57,266 nucleotides of DNA. Source: an uncultured bacterium (GTDB lineage: Bacteria > Gemmatimonadota > Gemmatimonadetes > Longimicrobiales > RSA9). The notes beneath the pieces are model-generated. The model ran no database searches, was not told where the DNA came from, and saw only the letters and a list, made by a program, of their open reading frames with translations. Made by a program: the position numbers and the translations under genes. This document shows, piece after piece, positions 7,343 through 16,308 of the stretch. The stretch lies in NCBI GenBank assembly GCA_937889645.1, contig CALBZE010000058.1, positions 1-57,266 on the forward strand, in the 5' to 3' direction. Position 1 is the first letter of the stretch. Every line of letters starts with the position of its first letter.

Positions 7343-9094
7343 ATGAGCAGTTCGCGCAGTATCCTCGTCTTCATTCTCGGCTTGTCCATCGTCGGCCCGT
7401 CGCTGGCATCGGCGCAGGAGCCGTCCGCTCGGGATCCCGAGTGCGCGGCGCGCAGCCTGCTGCCGAACGAGGCGCTAGCGGGCGTGTTCGCCGATTACAC
7501 CCGCGCGGCCGAGCTTGCCGGCGCCGCACCGCTCCGTCCGCGGCTGATCCGTCGCGCCAACGACGAGCGTGCGCTGCCGCTCTGTGCCGACCACCCCGCG
7601 CCCCTCTGGGCGACGCACCTGCCGGTGGACACCGTTGCGGCCGGCTCGCGGTCGCTGCACATAGGTTTCCTCCCGCCCGCCGCCGTGATTCGCAGCAACA
7701 GCGGGTACCCGAAGGATCGCAACGACGGCGCGCTCTGGCCGGGCCGGGGCGCGTCCACCGCGCTCCATGCCGGCGTCGAAGCCCGCTGGGATTTCGGGTG
7801 GGGCGTCGTTTCCGCCACCCTCGCGCCGGCGTTCCTCTTCCAGGAAAATCGCGACTTCGACACGAAGACGGTCGACCTCGCCGGGCACTCGCCCTTCATC
7901 TATCCGTGGCACGGGGGACGCATCGACTGGCCCCAGCGGTTCGGCGACAAAGCGCTCTCCTCTTTCGAGTGGGGTCAGAGCCGCATCCGCCTGGACGTGC
8001 GAGGGTGGACGGTCGGCGTATCGACCGAGAACCTCTGGTGGGGCCCGGCCGCGCATTTCCCGCTCCTCATGAGCAACACCGCGCCGGGGTTCCCGCACGT
8101 CTTCATCGGGTCGGCGCGGCCGCTGGCCACCCCCATCGGGAGGGTGGAAGGCCAGCTGATCTGGGGTTGGCTGCGCGAGTCGGATTATTACGACCACGAC
8201 CCGTCCAACGACCGGCGTCTCCTGGCGAGCCTCGTCGTGGACTACGAACCCCGCTGGCTCCCCGGCCTCTACCTCGGCGCCGCGCGATCGTACCTGGCAC
8301 ACATGCCCGAGGAAGGGCTCGACCTCCTCGAATACATCGAACGGCCGTACACCCGGATTCGAGACAACCCGCTGGGCCGCAACAACATCCTGCGCGACAA
8401 CCAGCTCTTCTCGATCTTCGCGCGCTGGGCGTTCCCGGAGGTCGGGTTCGAGGTGTTCGCCGAGTGGGCCCGCGACGACCACTGGGAGGACCTCGACGAC
8501 CTGCTCATGGAGCCGGACCACAGCCAGACGTACATGCTCGGGTTCCAGAAGGTCGTCCTGGCGGGCCCGCGGTGGGTGCGGCTCTACGGTGAACTGGCCC
8601 ACCTCCAGTCGTCTTCCACCTATCGCAGTGGGCGCGGCGGGCCGTTCATCATGTACGCCCACAGCCAGCTCCGCCAGGGCTACACCCACCGCGGCCAGCT
8701 CCTCGGCGCGGCGATCGGCCCGGGCTCGGATGCCCAGATCCTCGGCGCCGACGTGTTCGCGCCCTGGGGGATGGCGGGCCTGTTCCTCGAGCGGGTCCGG
8801 TGGGACAACGACGCCTACTACCAGAACTGGGCCCGTTACTACGGCTATCGCGGCCACGACGTCGAGCTGACCGTGGGGCTGCGGAATCAGCTCTTCGCCG
8901 GCGACTTCCAGATCGGCTGGGGCCTGGCCTACAGCACCCGCAAGAACCGCAACTTCATCGGGCTGGACGGGTTCTCGCAGGAGTTTCGGGTCGACACGAA
9001 CCTGTCGCTCGACCTCTCGGTCAGCTGGTCGCCTGGTCCGCGGCCGGAGTCGGGTCCGGCGTTGCCGGTGTCGGCCCGGCCGGACGGACGCTGA
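7343..9094 (+). CDS. Wzi-family capsule assembly outer-membrane protein (copy 2)
   Basis: A 583-aa protein with a clear signal peptide (MSSSRSILVFILGLSIVGPS, then LASAQ). The rest is beta-barrel-like: repeated strands such as GWTVGVSTENLWWGPAAHFP, a tryptophan/tyrosine-rich body, and a C-terminal strand NLSLDLSVSWSPG. The NLWWGP segment and overall length match the capsule assembly Wzi family. It is divergent from the other Wzi-like gene and the two are clearly different in sequence, so they may bind different glycans or sites. The ribosome-binding site is weak. The last 74 bp overlap the 3-prime end of the convergent glycosyltransferase gene, and the tail after VSWSPG is Pro/Ser/Arg-rich and probably not part of the barrel. 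Confidence 0.8.
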   Translation: MSSSRSILVFILGLSIVGPSLASAQEPSARDPECAARSLLPNEALAGVFADYTRAAELAGAAPLRPRLIRRANDERALPLCADHPAPLWATHLPVDTVAAGSRSLHIGFLPPAAVIRSNSGYPKDRNDGALWPGRGASTALHAGVEARWDFGWGVVSATLAPAFLFQENRDFDTKTVDLAGHSPFIYPWHGGRIDWPQRFGDKALSSFEWGQSRIRLDVRGWTVGVSTENLWWGPAAHFPLLMSNTAPGFPHVFIGSARPLATPIGRVEGQLIWGWLRESDYYDHDPSNDRRLLASLVVDYEPRWLPGLYLGAARSYLAHMPEEGLDLLEYIERPYTRIRDNPLGRNNILRDNQLFSIFARWAFPEVGFEVFAEWARDDHWEDLDDLLMEPDHSQTYMLGFQKVVLAGPRWVRLYGELAHLQSSSTYRSGRGGPFIMYAHSQLRQGYTHRGQLLGAAIGPGSDAQILGADVFAPWGMAGLFLERVRWDNDAYYQNWARYYGYRGHDVELTVGLRNQLFAGDFQIGWGLAYSTRKNRNFIGLDGFSQEFRVDTNLSLDLSVSWSPGPRPESGPALPVSARPDGR

Positions 9095-10016
9095 GGCTCG
9101 CGCCCGTTTCGCCTCGCAGCGCGGCGACCGTTCCGGTGACGGCCCCTCGGAGCTGCCTCCGCAGGCGACGCAGTCGTTCCACCGGCGGTTCGCCGTCGTC
9201 CCGACGCATGACGACCGCGCGGATCATGGCCGCGCCGATGCGCGCCGTGTCCCACGCGACCGCCGCGCCGACTCGCGCCGCCCCGACCCCGTAGTTGTTC
9301 CGCCAGAAACGGTACCGGTTGCGGACCATGTAGTGGAAGTAATAGGCGCCCGGCACGGCGGACTTGTCGTGGTCCGCCCGGGCGCGGGGCTCGACGACGA
9401 CCCGCCAGCCCGCTCGCGCGAGTCGGCAGCCCAGGTCCGCGTCCTCGAAATACAGGAAATAGCCCTCGTCGAACCCGCCCACCGCCGCGACCGCCTCCCG
9501 GCGAACGAGCAGACAGCATCCGTCCAGCCAGTCGACGGGGTACGGCTCCGTCGCGAGGATCTCCCGGTGATGCCCCGTGACCAGACGCCGGACGTCCAGG
9601 TACCCCCCGGCGCTGATCAGCCGGCGCGGCTTCTCGCGGAAGACCACGATCGGCCCGACCACCCCGACCTGCGGATCGCCCGAGGCGACGTCGTACAACA
9701 GCCGGAGCGCGTCCGGGGCGATGCGTGCGTCCTGCGTGAGGAGCAGCGCGAGCTCGCCGCCCGCATCCGCCAGGTGTTCGAGTGCGACGTTCATCCCGGC
9801 GGCGTAACCCCGGTTCTCACCCGTCCGGATGATCCGATCGGGCCCGAGGATCGACTCTGCCCGCTCGGGGCTCCCGTCCGACGAGGCGTTGTCGACGACG
9901 TGCACGACCGGGGCGACGCCCTCCGAGCCCAGCACCGTCTCGATGCACGCCGCGAGGCCGTCGCCGCCGTTCCAGTTCAGGATGTAGACGTGGAGTCGCG
10001 GCTCAGCGGAGCGCAT
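9021..10016 (-). CDS. Family 2 glycosyltransferase
   Basis: A 331-aa inverting GT-A glycosyltransferase of the rhamnosyltransferase-like GT2 group. Visible are the N-terminal YILNWNGGDGLAACIETVL, the nucleotide-binding VVDNASSDGS, GENRGYAAGMNVAL, the metal-site region LLLTQDARIAPDAL (Q-D-A in place of D-x-D), and the acceptor/base region DEGYFLYFEDADLGCRL. The start at 10016 has GGAGGAG upstream and overlaps the previous gene by 14 bp. It is the last gene of the long operon. Its final 74 bp overlap the end of the Wzi-like gene on the other strand. The C-terminal 60 or so residues are Arg/Pro-rich and unlike the catalytic core. Substrate unknown; addition of a rhamnose-like sugar would fit the family. 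Confidence 0.88.
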   Translation of the reverse strand: MRSAEPRLHVYILNWNGGDGLAACIETVLGSEGVAPVVHVVDNASSDGSPERAESILGPDRIIRTGENRGYAAGMNVALEHLADAGGELALLLTQDARIAPDALRLLYDVASGDPQVGVVGPIVVFREKPRRLISAGGYLDVRRLVTGHHREILATEPYPVDWLDGCCLLVRREAVAAVGGFDEGYFLYFEDADLGCRLARAGWRVVVEPRARADHDKSAVPGAYYFHYMVRNRYRFWRNNYGVGAARVGAAVAWDTARIGAAMIRAVVMRRDDGEPPVERLRRLRRQLRGAVTGTVAALRGETGASLSVRPAGPTPATPDPTPAADQATS

Positions 10017-11199
10017 CGACAATCTCCTCCAGCCGCGCGACGCCCGCCTCCCAGGCGAACCGCTCCTCCACCACGCCCCTGGCCGCGGCGCCGAGCGCCT
10101 CCCGGCGAGTCGCATCGCGCAGCAGTTCGATGACCGCGTCGGCGAACTGTCCCGGGTCGTCGGCGAAGAGGAGGTGACGGCCGTCCTCGAGGCCGAGCGC
10201 CGCGCCGCACCGTGACGTCGCCACGGCGGCCTTGCCCATGGCAAGCGCCTCGAGGAGGCGATTCTTGACCCCACCGCCGCTCAGCAGCGGGCAGACGTAC
10301 ACGGCCGCCTCGGCCAGGTGCGGCCGCAGGTCGGGCACGTTCGCGTAGACCTCGATCCGGCCGTTCCGCCCGGCCAGCGCGGCGACCTCGGGCGCCGGGT
10401 CCCGCCCCACGAGGCGCAGCGTCGCCTCGGGGACGGATTCCACGACGCGCGGGAACACCTCTTCGGCGAACCAGCGCGCGCCGATCGCCGAATCCGCCGT
10501 CCAGAGGTTCCCGGTGAAGACCAGCGCGCCCCGCCTCACCGGTGTGCCCGCCGGGCGGAAGTAGTCGGCGTCGACGCCGTTGGGGATCACGTGCACGCGG
10601 CCCAGCGCGTCTTGCGGCCACCGCCGCGTCGCCGCGCGCGCGTCGGCGGGCGCGACGAAAACGACCGCGCCGAGGCGCGGGAAGCGACGTCGCTCGAGCC
10701 CGCGCCACAGGCGCGCCTCCACCATCCAGCGCACGTCCGACGGCCGCCGGATCCCGCGGACCCGCCAGCTCTCGAGCACCATCGAGATCGCGTCGACCGG
10801 GACGTAGACGACCGGGCACGTCCCCTGGAGCGCCTCGGCGAGGGGGAGGAGGGCGGGCCCGACGAGGACGGCGGCGTCGTACGGCGCGCGCCCGCCCGGC
10901 GCGAGCCACCGGGCGAGCGCTCGGGCGCGGACGTGGGCCACGGACGGCGGGACCCGGGCGACGAGCGCGGCGAGCGCCTGCGCGACCTTGCCTCGCGTGG
11001 GCGACCCGGGCAGCTCCGGCCGCCCGAGCCCGTGCTCACGGTAGAACGGCTCCCACCGCTCGACCCAGCGGTCCCGTGCGCACAACAGGTCCACCTCGTG
11101 ACCACGGCGGCGCAGCGCGCGCGCCCAGTGGTAGGCGATCACCGTGGTGCCGAGGACCGGCGGGTCGTCGAAGTGATCGACGACGAGGAGCCACTTCAT
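10003..11199 (-). CDS. Glycosyltransferase, GT4-like (PEP-CTERM/EpsH-associated sugar transferase type)
   Basis: A 398-aa GT-B retaining glycosyltransferase. The N-terminal acceptor domain starts MKWLLVVDHFDDPP. The donor domain has HVIPNGVDADYFRP, ALVFTGNLWTADSAIGARWF, the beta-alpha segment ATLRLVGRDPAPEV and the donor-site run PLLSGGGVKNRLLEALAMGK. The TGNLWTADSAIGA type of motif resembles sugar transferases associated with exosortase/EpsH polysaccharide clusters, but no exosortase is seen here. The chosen start (11199) leaves 28 bp to the kinase gene upstream; in-frame extension to 11256 would overlap that gene. It follows the Wzc-type kinase in the operon. Linkage and substrate cannot be deduced. 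Confidence 0.82.
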   Translation of the reverse strand: MKWLLVVDHFDDPPVLGTTVIAYHWARALRRRGHEVDLLCARDRWVERWEPFYREHGLGRPELPGSPTRGKVAQALAALVARVPPSVAHVRARALARWLAPGGRAPYDAAVLVGPALLPLAEALQGTCPVVYVPVDAISMVLESWRVRGIRRPSDVRWMVEARLWRGLERRRFPRLGAVVFVAPADARAATRRWPQDALGRVHVIPNGVDADYFRPAGTPVRRGALVFTGNLWTADSAIGARWFAEEVFPRVVESVPEATLRLVGRDPAPEVAALAGRNGRIEVYANVPDLRPHLAEAAVYVCPLLSGGGVKNRLLEALAMGKAAVATSRCGAALGLEDGRHLLFADDPGQFADAVIELLRDATRREALGAAARGVVEERFAWEAGVARLEEIVDALR

Positions 11200-11227
11200 G
11201 CGACGCGCGCGACCTCGTGGTCCGGGC

Positions 11228-13606
11228 TCAGTCGTCGGCGCCGTAGTAGTAGGCATGAGACCCGGCGCTGTACGACCCGTAATAGCGCTCCTTGCGCTGG
11301 TCGACGTCGTTCAGCACCGCGCCGAGGAACGGCGCCCGCACGGCCGCGATCTGCTCGACCGCGTATGTGATGGCGCCCCGCTCCGTGATCCCGGCCCGCG
11401 CGACCAGGATCACCCCGTCGGCGTACGTGCCGAGGAGCGCCGCGTCCGTGACCAGCGTGAGCGGCGGCGCATCCAGGATGATCGCGTCGTAGCGGTCGGC
11501 GACCTCTTCCAGGAGCGCCTTCATCCGATCCGAGCCGACCAGCTCCGCCGGGTTGGGCGGCAGCGTCCCGGTCGGCAGGAAGTCGAGCGAGCCGCTCGAC
11601 CCGAGGTCGATCTTCCGCACGGCGCTGTCGAACGTCGCGCGGTCGAGCAACACGTTCGACAGCCCGGGCTCGCGCCGGACGCCGAACACGTCGTTCAGGA
11701 AGCCGCGACGCATGTCTGCGTCCACCAGCAGGCAGCGCAGATTCTGCTGCGCCAGCGTGATCGCCAGGTTCGACGCCGTGGTCGATTTGCCGTCGCCCGG
11801 CGTCGGGCTCGTGAACACGATCGTCTTGGGCGGCTCGCCCATGCGGGCGTACGTGATGTTCGTGCGCAGGCTCCGGTACGCCTCCGAGACCGGGTTGCGC
11901 GGGTCGCGGCCCGTCACGAGGCGAGCCTCGAAGACCGGCTCGCCGCCCGCCGGCGCGGTGCGGCCCGCCGGCGTCCCCGAACCGGCTTCCCGAATCCGCG
12001 GGATCAGACCGAGGACCGGCACGGCACCCAGCAGCGCCTGCAGCTCCTCACGCGTGTGCAGCGTGTTGTCCAGGTTTTCCTTGACGAAAGCGGTGCCGAT
12101 CCCGAGGACCAGTCCGAGCATCAGCGCGAGGGCGAGGCTGAGTTTCTTCTTCGGCTTGATCGGGTCGATCGGGAGCACGGCCGGCTCGACCACGCGCACC
12201 GACGCGTCGTCCACCGATACCGCGATCTGCGCCTCCTGCAGGCGCGTGTGCAGCAGCGTATAGATCTCCTCGAGCACTTCCGCCCGCCGCTTCAGCCGTT
12301 GATAGTCGATCTCCCGCGAAGGGATGCGCCGCAGCTCCGCGCGGAAGCGCTCCAGGCTCGCGTTGATCGACGCGACGTTCTTCGTGAGCCCGTCGAGGTA
12401 CGTCTCCGCGACGTTCCGGAGCTGGTCCTCCAGCTCCGCGACACGGCGATTCAAGCTCTGGACGTCCGGGTCCTCGGGTGTGCGTCGGTTGAGCAGCTCC
12501 GCGCGCTGGTTCTCGACCTCGCTCAGCGAGCGGAAGAGTTCCGAGACCGCGAAGTTGCGGAGCAGCGAATGAAACGCGATGAGGCGACGGTACGGAGACG
12601 GGCCGTCGTCATCCGGCGGCCGCGCCGCCGCGCTCGCCCGGACCTCGTCCAGGAGCTGCTGGAGCGCCTCTCGCTCGGAGTCGAGGAGGTCGCGCTCGGC
12701 CTGCATCTCGGCCAGCCGCTGCATCTGCGCCTCCGCCTCGTACACGAACGAGACGACTTCGTGACGCGCGCGGAAATCCCTCAGCTCCTCCTCGGCGACC
12801 ACCAAGCGCCCGGCGAGCGTGTCCAGCTGTTCTTCGAGGAACCGGACGGTCCCCAGCGCCTGCGACTTGTTCACTTCCTGACGCTGGCGAATGAAGAAGC
12901 GCGCCATGGCGTTGGGCACGTCGCGCACCAGCGCGCGGTCCGTCCCCTGGTATCGGACCGTCACGATGTCCGCCTCGCGGTCAGGGCGGCCGACCTCGAG
13001 CGCCTTGCGGAAATACTTCAGTGCCCGCTCGAACTCCAGCACCGCGATCCGGATTTCCTCGTGCTCGGCCGCCTCCGGGAGCAGCCGGAGCGCCGCGCCG
13101 TCGAGCCGCACGAGCTCTCCGATCCCGTAGAGGCCGAGCGGCGCGTCGCTCCCGTCGCGGTAGACGGCGAACCGGCCATCCTCCTGGCGACGGAACCGGT
13201 ACTCGGATTCGGGCGCTTCTCGATCCACGACGACGCCGCCGAAGATCCGATCGCGGACGACCCCCTTCGGCCGCTCGACCACGAGCTGGAGCCCGAGCGA
13301 ATCGACGACGGCCTCGGCGAGCGGCCGCCTGCGCAGGACCTGGATCTCCGTCCCGATCTGGCTCCCGGACGACAAGTCCTTGAGCACGTCGAGGACCGGC
13401 AGGTTCGATCGCTCCTCGTCGATCCGGATCCACACGGTCGCGTCGTAGACCGGCGTGGCGTTGAACACGAAGAACGTCGTCGCCGCGACCATGAGGAACG
13501 GCACGCCGAAGGTGAGCAACCGGTTGCGCAGCAGGAAGTTCCAGAAGTCGCGCAGGTGCGCGCTTCCGTCGGGCCCCCCGTGCGGCCGAGTCGGCATCGT
13601 ATGCAT
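11228..13606 (-). CDS. wzc: Polysaccharide copolymerase fused to BY-family tyrosine kinase (Wzc-like)
   Basis: A 792-aa inner-membrane protein. A Wzz/GumC chain-length domain lies between transmembrane segments near residues 31-50 and 489-508, with long coiled-coil stretches (about 250-450) in the periplasm. The cytoplasmic kinase has Walker A SPTPGDGKST (600-609), Walker A-prime LLVDADMRR (626-634) and Walker B IILDAPP (709-715). The C-terminus has a tyrosine cluster (six Tyr between 775 and 788), the usual autophosphorylation tail. By family it sets chain length and gates Wza-dependent export, cycling with the phosphatase encoded at 15516-16307. ATG 13606 or 13597 could be the start; neither has a strong ribosome-binding site. 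It lies 60 bp after the Wza gene. Confidence 0.95.
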   Translation of the reverse strand: MHTMPTRPHGGPDGSAHLRDFWNFLLRNRLLTFGVPFLMVAATTFFVFNATPVYDATVWIRIDEERSNLPVLDVLKDLSSGSQIGTEIQVLRRRPLAEAVVDSLGLQLVVERPKGVVRDRIFGGVVVDREAPESEYRFRRQEDGRFAVYRDGSDAPLGLYGIGELVRLDGAALRLLPEAAEHEEIRIAVLEFERALKYFRKALEVGRPDREADIVTVRYQGTDRALVRDVPNAMARFFIRQRQEVNKSQALGTVRFLEEQLDTLAGRLVVAEEELRDFRARHEVVSFVYEAEAQMQRLAEMQAERDLLDSEREALQQLLDEVRASAAARPPDDDGPSPYRRLIAFHSLLRNFAVSELFRSLSEVENQRAELLNRRTPEDPDVQSLNRRVAELEDQLRNVAETYLDGLTKNVASINASLERFRAELRRIPSREIDYQRLKRRAEVLEEIYTLLHTRLQEAQIAVSVDDASVRVVEPAVLPIDPIKPKKKLSLALALMLGLVLGIGTAFVKENLDNTLHTREELQALLGAVPVLGLIPRIREAGSGTPAGRTAPAGGEPVFEARLVTGRDPRNPVSEAYRSLRTNITYARMGEPPKTIVFTSPTPGDGKSTTASNLAITLAQQNLRCLLVDADMRRGFLNDVFGVRREPGLSNVLLDRATFDSAVRKIDLGSSGSLDFLPTGTLPPNPAELVGSDRMKALLEEVADRYDAIILDAPPLTLVTDAALLGTYADGVILVARAGITERGAITYAVEQIAAVRAPFLGAVLNDVDQRKERYYGSYSAGSHAYYYGADD

Positions 13607-13666
13607 GAGTCTTCGCGTTTTCGTTCTTTCGGAGCCGTCGCGCGGCCGGGTGGACCGGCCGTCGGA

Positions 13667-14323
13667 TCAGTCGTTCTTGTTCACGACGTACGTGAACACC
13701 GTGATCATGATCGTGGTGGCCGTTCCGAGGAAGGCGGAGACGAGCCCTTGATTGCGAACGAACCAACTCCGCTCCGGGACGAAAAGCTGGTCACCCGAGC
13801 GGATCGGCAGGTCCCCGATCCGGGTGCTCTGGTCGAAGGCGATCGTGACACGCTGGCCGCCGCGGAGGAGCTGCACCTCGGATGGCTTGCCCTGCGGCGT
13901 CGCCCCGCCGGCGAGCGCGAGCGCGTCGCCGACCGTCATGGTCGGGTCGAGCGGGTACAGACCGGGCCGCATGACCGCGCCCTGAATGTTGACCCGGCGC
14001 AGGAAGGAGACTTCGATCGACGGATTCCGCAGGTACCGCCCGTACATCTCGACGATCCTGCGCTCCAGCTCCGCCGGCGGCTCCTGCGTCGCCGCCAGCG
14101 GCCCGAGCTTCGGCAGCACAACCACGCCGTCGTAATCGATCGTGTACTCCCCCGACAGGTCGGGCTCGCGCCAGATGCGCAGGCGCACGACGTCGCCCGG
14201 GCGGAGCGTGTCATCCTCCGATGCCTTCACCGCCGGCTCCTGCCCGGCGCGCTGAGCGGAGGCACAGGCAGCCGCGAGCGCGGTCATCACCGTGAGGAGA
14301 GCGAATCGCAGGGGTCGCAGCAT
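13667..14323 (-). CDS. wza: Polysaccharide export outer-membrane protein (Wza/BexD family)
   Basis: A 218-aa exporter, shorter than E. coli Wza (about 380 aa) but typical of the short Poly_export/SLBB class. An N-terminal signal sequence ends in a run LAAACAS, with a weak lipobox. Then come the polysaccharide-export domain (LRPGDVVRLRIWREPDLSGEYTI in two parts), an SLBB domain (VNIQGAVMRPGLYPLDP, VGDALALAGGAT) and a hydrophobic C-terminal helix (AFLGTATTIMITVFTYVV) that could cross the outer membrane. ATG 14323 has GAGG at good spacing; a TTG at 14338 is the alternative. The start is 11 bp from the stop of the RCC1 gene, so both are co-transcribed. Confidence 0.92.
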   Translation of the reverse strand: MLRPLRFALLTVMTALAAACASAQRAGQEPAVKASEDDTLRPGDVVRLRIWREPDLSGEYTIDYDGVVVLPKLGPLAATQEPPAELERRIVEMYGRYLRNPSIEVSFLRRVNIQGAVMRPGLYPLDPTMTVGDALALAGGATPQGKPSEVQLLRGGQRVTIAFDQSTRIGDLPIRSGDQLFVPERSWFVRNQGLVSAFLGTATTIMITVFTYVVNKND

Positions 14324-14334
14324 GGTCCGGATCC

Positions 14335-15519
14335 TCAATCACCGTCCCGAACGCGGACGGGGGTCATCGACAGCGGATAGGCCGGATCGCCGAGCTGACC
14401 GAAGTCGCCGGCGCCCCAGCAGTAGACGTTCCAGGTGCGCGCGACGCCGCAGACGTGGCCGTCGCCGACGTCGATCGACCGGAACCTGAGCCGGGTGGGC
14501 ATCAGGTCCGCCGGCGTGTCGGCGACGAACTGAGGCGTGGCCGCATTCACGGTCTGGCCGTTGCCGAGCTGGCCGTAGACGCCGCGCCCCCAGCAGAGGC
14601 CCCGATTCTGGTCGTCGATCCCGCACGTCACGTAAGGGCCGGCGGCGAGCGCGACGAAACGGCTGTCGCCGTAGACCTTGGAGGGCGCCGTCGCTCCCGG
14701 CTGGCGCGGCATCTCGATGCTGGTATTGCCCAGCTCGCCGTAAGCGTTGCTCCCCCAGCAGTAGCCCGCCCCGTTGCCGCTCACCGCACACGTGTGGGCG
14801 ACGCCGGCACTGATCGCGGTGAACGAGATGTTGCCCGCGACCGCCCGGGGCTCCCACGCGCTCTCGATCGATCCGTCGCCGAGCTGGCCGAGGTGGTTGA
14901 GCCCCCAGCAGTACGCCTTTCCATCCGCGGTGAGCGCGCACGTGTGGTGCTCGCCCGCGCTGATCCTCGCGAAACGGTGCCCGCCGGCGACCTCGGCGGG
15001 GATCGCGGACGACTCTGCGGAACCGGTACCGAGCTGGCCGTTGCTGTTCTCGCCCCAGCAGTATGCGACGCCCTCGGGCGTGAGCGCGCAGGTGTGGAAC
15101 GCCCCCGCGGAGATGGCGGAGAATCGCAGGTCGCCCACGACCTCGGCGGGGTCGCCGAACCCGACGGTCGAGCCGACGCCCAGCTGGCCGTACCGGTTCC
15201 ACCCCCAGCAATAGGCGACGCCGTCGGTCGAGACCGCGCAGCTGTGATGCCGCCCCACGGCGATCGCCGAGTATCGGCGTTCGCCGCTCACCGGAACGGG
15301 CATCGCGCTGGACGCGACGCGGCCGTCGCCGAGCTCGCCGTTCTCGCCACGTCCCCAGCAGAAGGCGTGACCATCCCGATCGAGGGCGCAGGTGTGCTCG
15401 CCGCCCGCGCTCACCACCGCATACGAAGTCGGAAGCTCGACCGTGGTGTCGAACAGAGACTCGCAGCCGGCTGCGATCATCGCGAGCCCGGCGGCACCCA
15501 TGATTCCAAGTCGCTTCAT
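14335..15519 (-). CDS. RCC1-repeat lipoprotein (seven-bladed beta-propeller)
   Basis: A 394-aa predicted lipoprotein. The signal peptide MKRLGIMGAAGLAMIAAGC ends in a clear lipobox (IAAGC). The mature part has seven RCC1-type repeats, each with a G-x-x-H-T/S-C-A/G half and a Y/F/L-CWG-x-x-x-x-G-x-LG half. Each repeat has two cysteines about ten residues apart, so 14 cysteines could form a disulfide in every blade. RCC1 propellers usually bind proteins; no enzymatic residues are visible. The start overlaps the phosphatase gene by ATGA and its stop lies 11 bp before the Wza gene, so it belongs to the export block. A role as an outer-membrane partner of the export channel or polysaccharide is inference only. 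Confidence 0.88.
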   Translation of the reverse strand: MKRLGIMGAAGLAMIAAGCESLFDTTVELPTSYAVVSAGGEHTCALDRDGHAFCWGRGENGELGDGRVASSAMPVPVSGERRYSAIAVGRHHSCAVSTDGVAYCWGWNRYGQLGVGSTVGFGDPAEVVGDLRFSAISAGAFHTCALTPEGVAYCWGENSNGQLGTGSAESSAIPAEVAGGHRFARISAGEHHTCALTADGKAYCWGLNHLGQLGDGSIESAWEPRAVAGNISFTAISAGVAHTCAVSGNGAGYCWGSNAYGELGNTSIEMPRQPGATAPSKVYGDSRFVALAAGPYVTCGIDDQNRGLCWGRGVYGQLGNGQTVNAATPQFVADTPADLMPTRLRFRSIDVGDGHVCGVARTWNVYCWGAGDFGQLGDPAYPLSMTPVRVRDGD

Positions 15520-16307
15520 CGAAACACCTTCGCGATGCGGGCAAGGAGCCCGCGCTTCATCCGCAGCGGCGGGACGGGGATCGGCGGCTCACCCTCCAGG
15601 ACGCGCCTCGGGTTCACCTCCATGAGCAGTTGGGCCTGCTCAGCACCACCCAGTTCCTCCAGGCGAGCACGGCACGCGCGCAGGTGCGCACGGCCGCGAG
15701 CGTGGTAATCGCTCGCGATGTAATCGACCCACCCCCGTTCGAGCAGTGCCAGCGCGACGCGGCGCGCGCCGTCGCCGTACTTTCCGAGGACCGACCCCGC
15801 GTTGACCTGCAGGTGCGCGCCGAATCGCCGCCACTCGCCGGGCGACCGCGCATCCGCGTCCAGCCCGGCGTACCGCTCCGGGTGCGCCAGGATCGGCATC
15901 CAGCCGGCGAGCCGGATGCCGCTCAACACCCGCTCCGCCTGCGGCGGCACGCTCATGAACGGGAACTCGACGAGCACGAACGGACCGCCGGCCAGACGAA
16001 CCCGCTCATCCGAGAAGTCGGGCTCCGGCGTGTCCAGCATGACCTCGGCCCCGCGGGCGAGCCGGAGCTCCGGGAATTCGGGCCCCACTTCACCGGTCAG
16101 ACGCGCCCAACCCGCGTCCAGCTCTCCGAGTCGCTCCTCGAGCGCCTCCGGCCGAAGCGTGAGCGAAGCGTTCAGGTGCGGCGTCGCGATCAGCGACCGC
16201 ACGCCGGATTCGAACATCGCCTGCAACCCGGCACGAGACTCGGCAACGTTCTGCGCGCCATCGTCCACGCCAGGGATCAGGTGGTTGTGGAAATCCGTTA
16301 GCGACAT
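15516..16307 (-). CDS. PHP-type tyrosine-protein phosphatase (CpsB/CapC/YwqE family)
   Basis: A 263-aa metal-dependent phosphatase. The PHP metal ligands are visible: DFHNHLIPGVDDGA near the N-terminus (H7, H9), ATPHLN, RGAEVML, LAHPERY and IASDYHARG. CpsB-type enzymes dephosphorylate the tyrosine tail of the partner BY-kinase, and the kinase is encoded three genes downstream. The start sits one base after the stop of the Wzy/WaaL gene (TAG-G-ATG), and the stop overlaps the RCC1 gene. This PHP enzyme is distinct from the second PHP protein at 22993-23841, which lacks the LIPGVDDG signature. Confidence 0.92.
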   Translation of the reverse strand: MSLTDFHNHLIPGVDDGAQNVAESRAGLQAMFESGVRSLIATPHLNASLTLRPEALEERLGELDAGWARLTGEVGPEFPELRLARGAEVMLDTPEPDFSDERVRLAGGPFVLVEFPFMSVPPQAERVLSGIRLAGWMPILAHPERYAGLDADARSPGEWRRFGAHLQVNAGSVLGKYGDGARRVALALLERGWVDYIASDYHARGRAHLRACRARLEELGGAEQAQLLMEVNPRRVLEGEPPIPVPPLRMKRGLLARIAKVFR

Positions 16308-16308
16308 C

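Noticed and set aside
5740..8592. Long plus-strand open frame spanning both Wzi-like genes
   Set aside because: Shadow of the minus-strand gene and an out-of-frame reading of the plus-strand gene; no domain.
11198..14380. Open frame of over 1000 codons on the plus strand opposite the kinase and Wza genes
   Set aside because: High-GC shadow frame; composition is Arg/His/Asp-rich without any domain, while the minus strand encodes clear wzc and wza.
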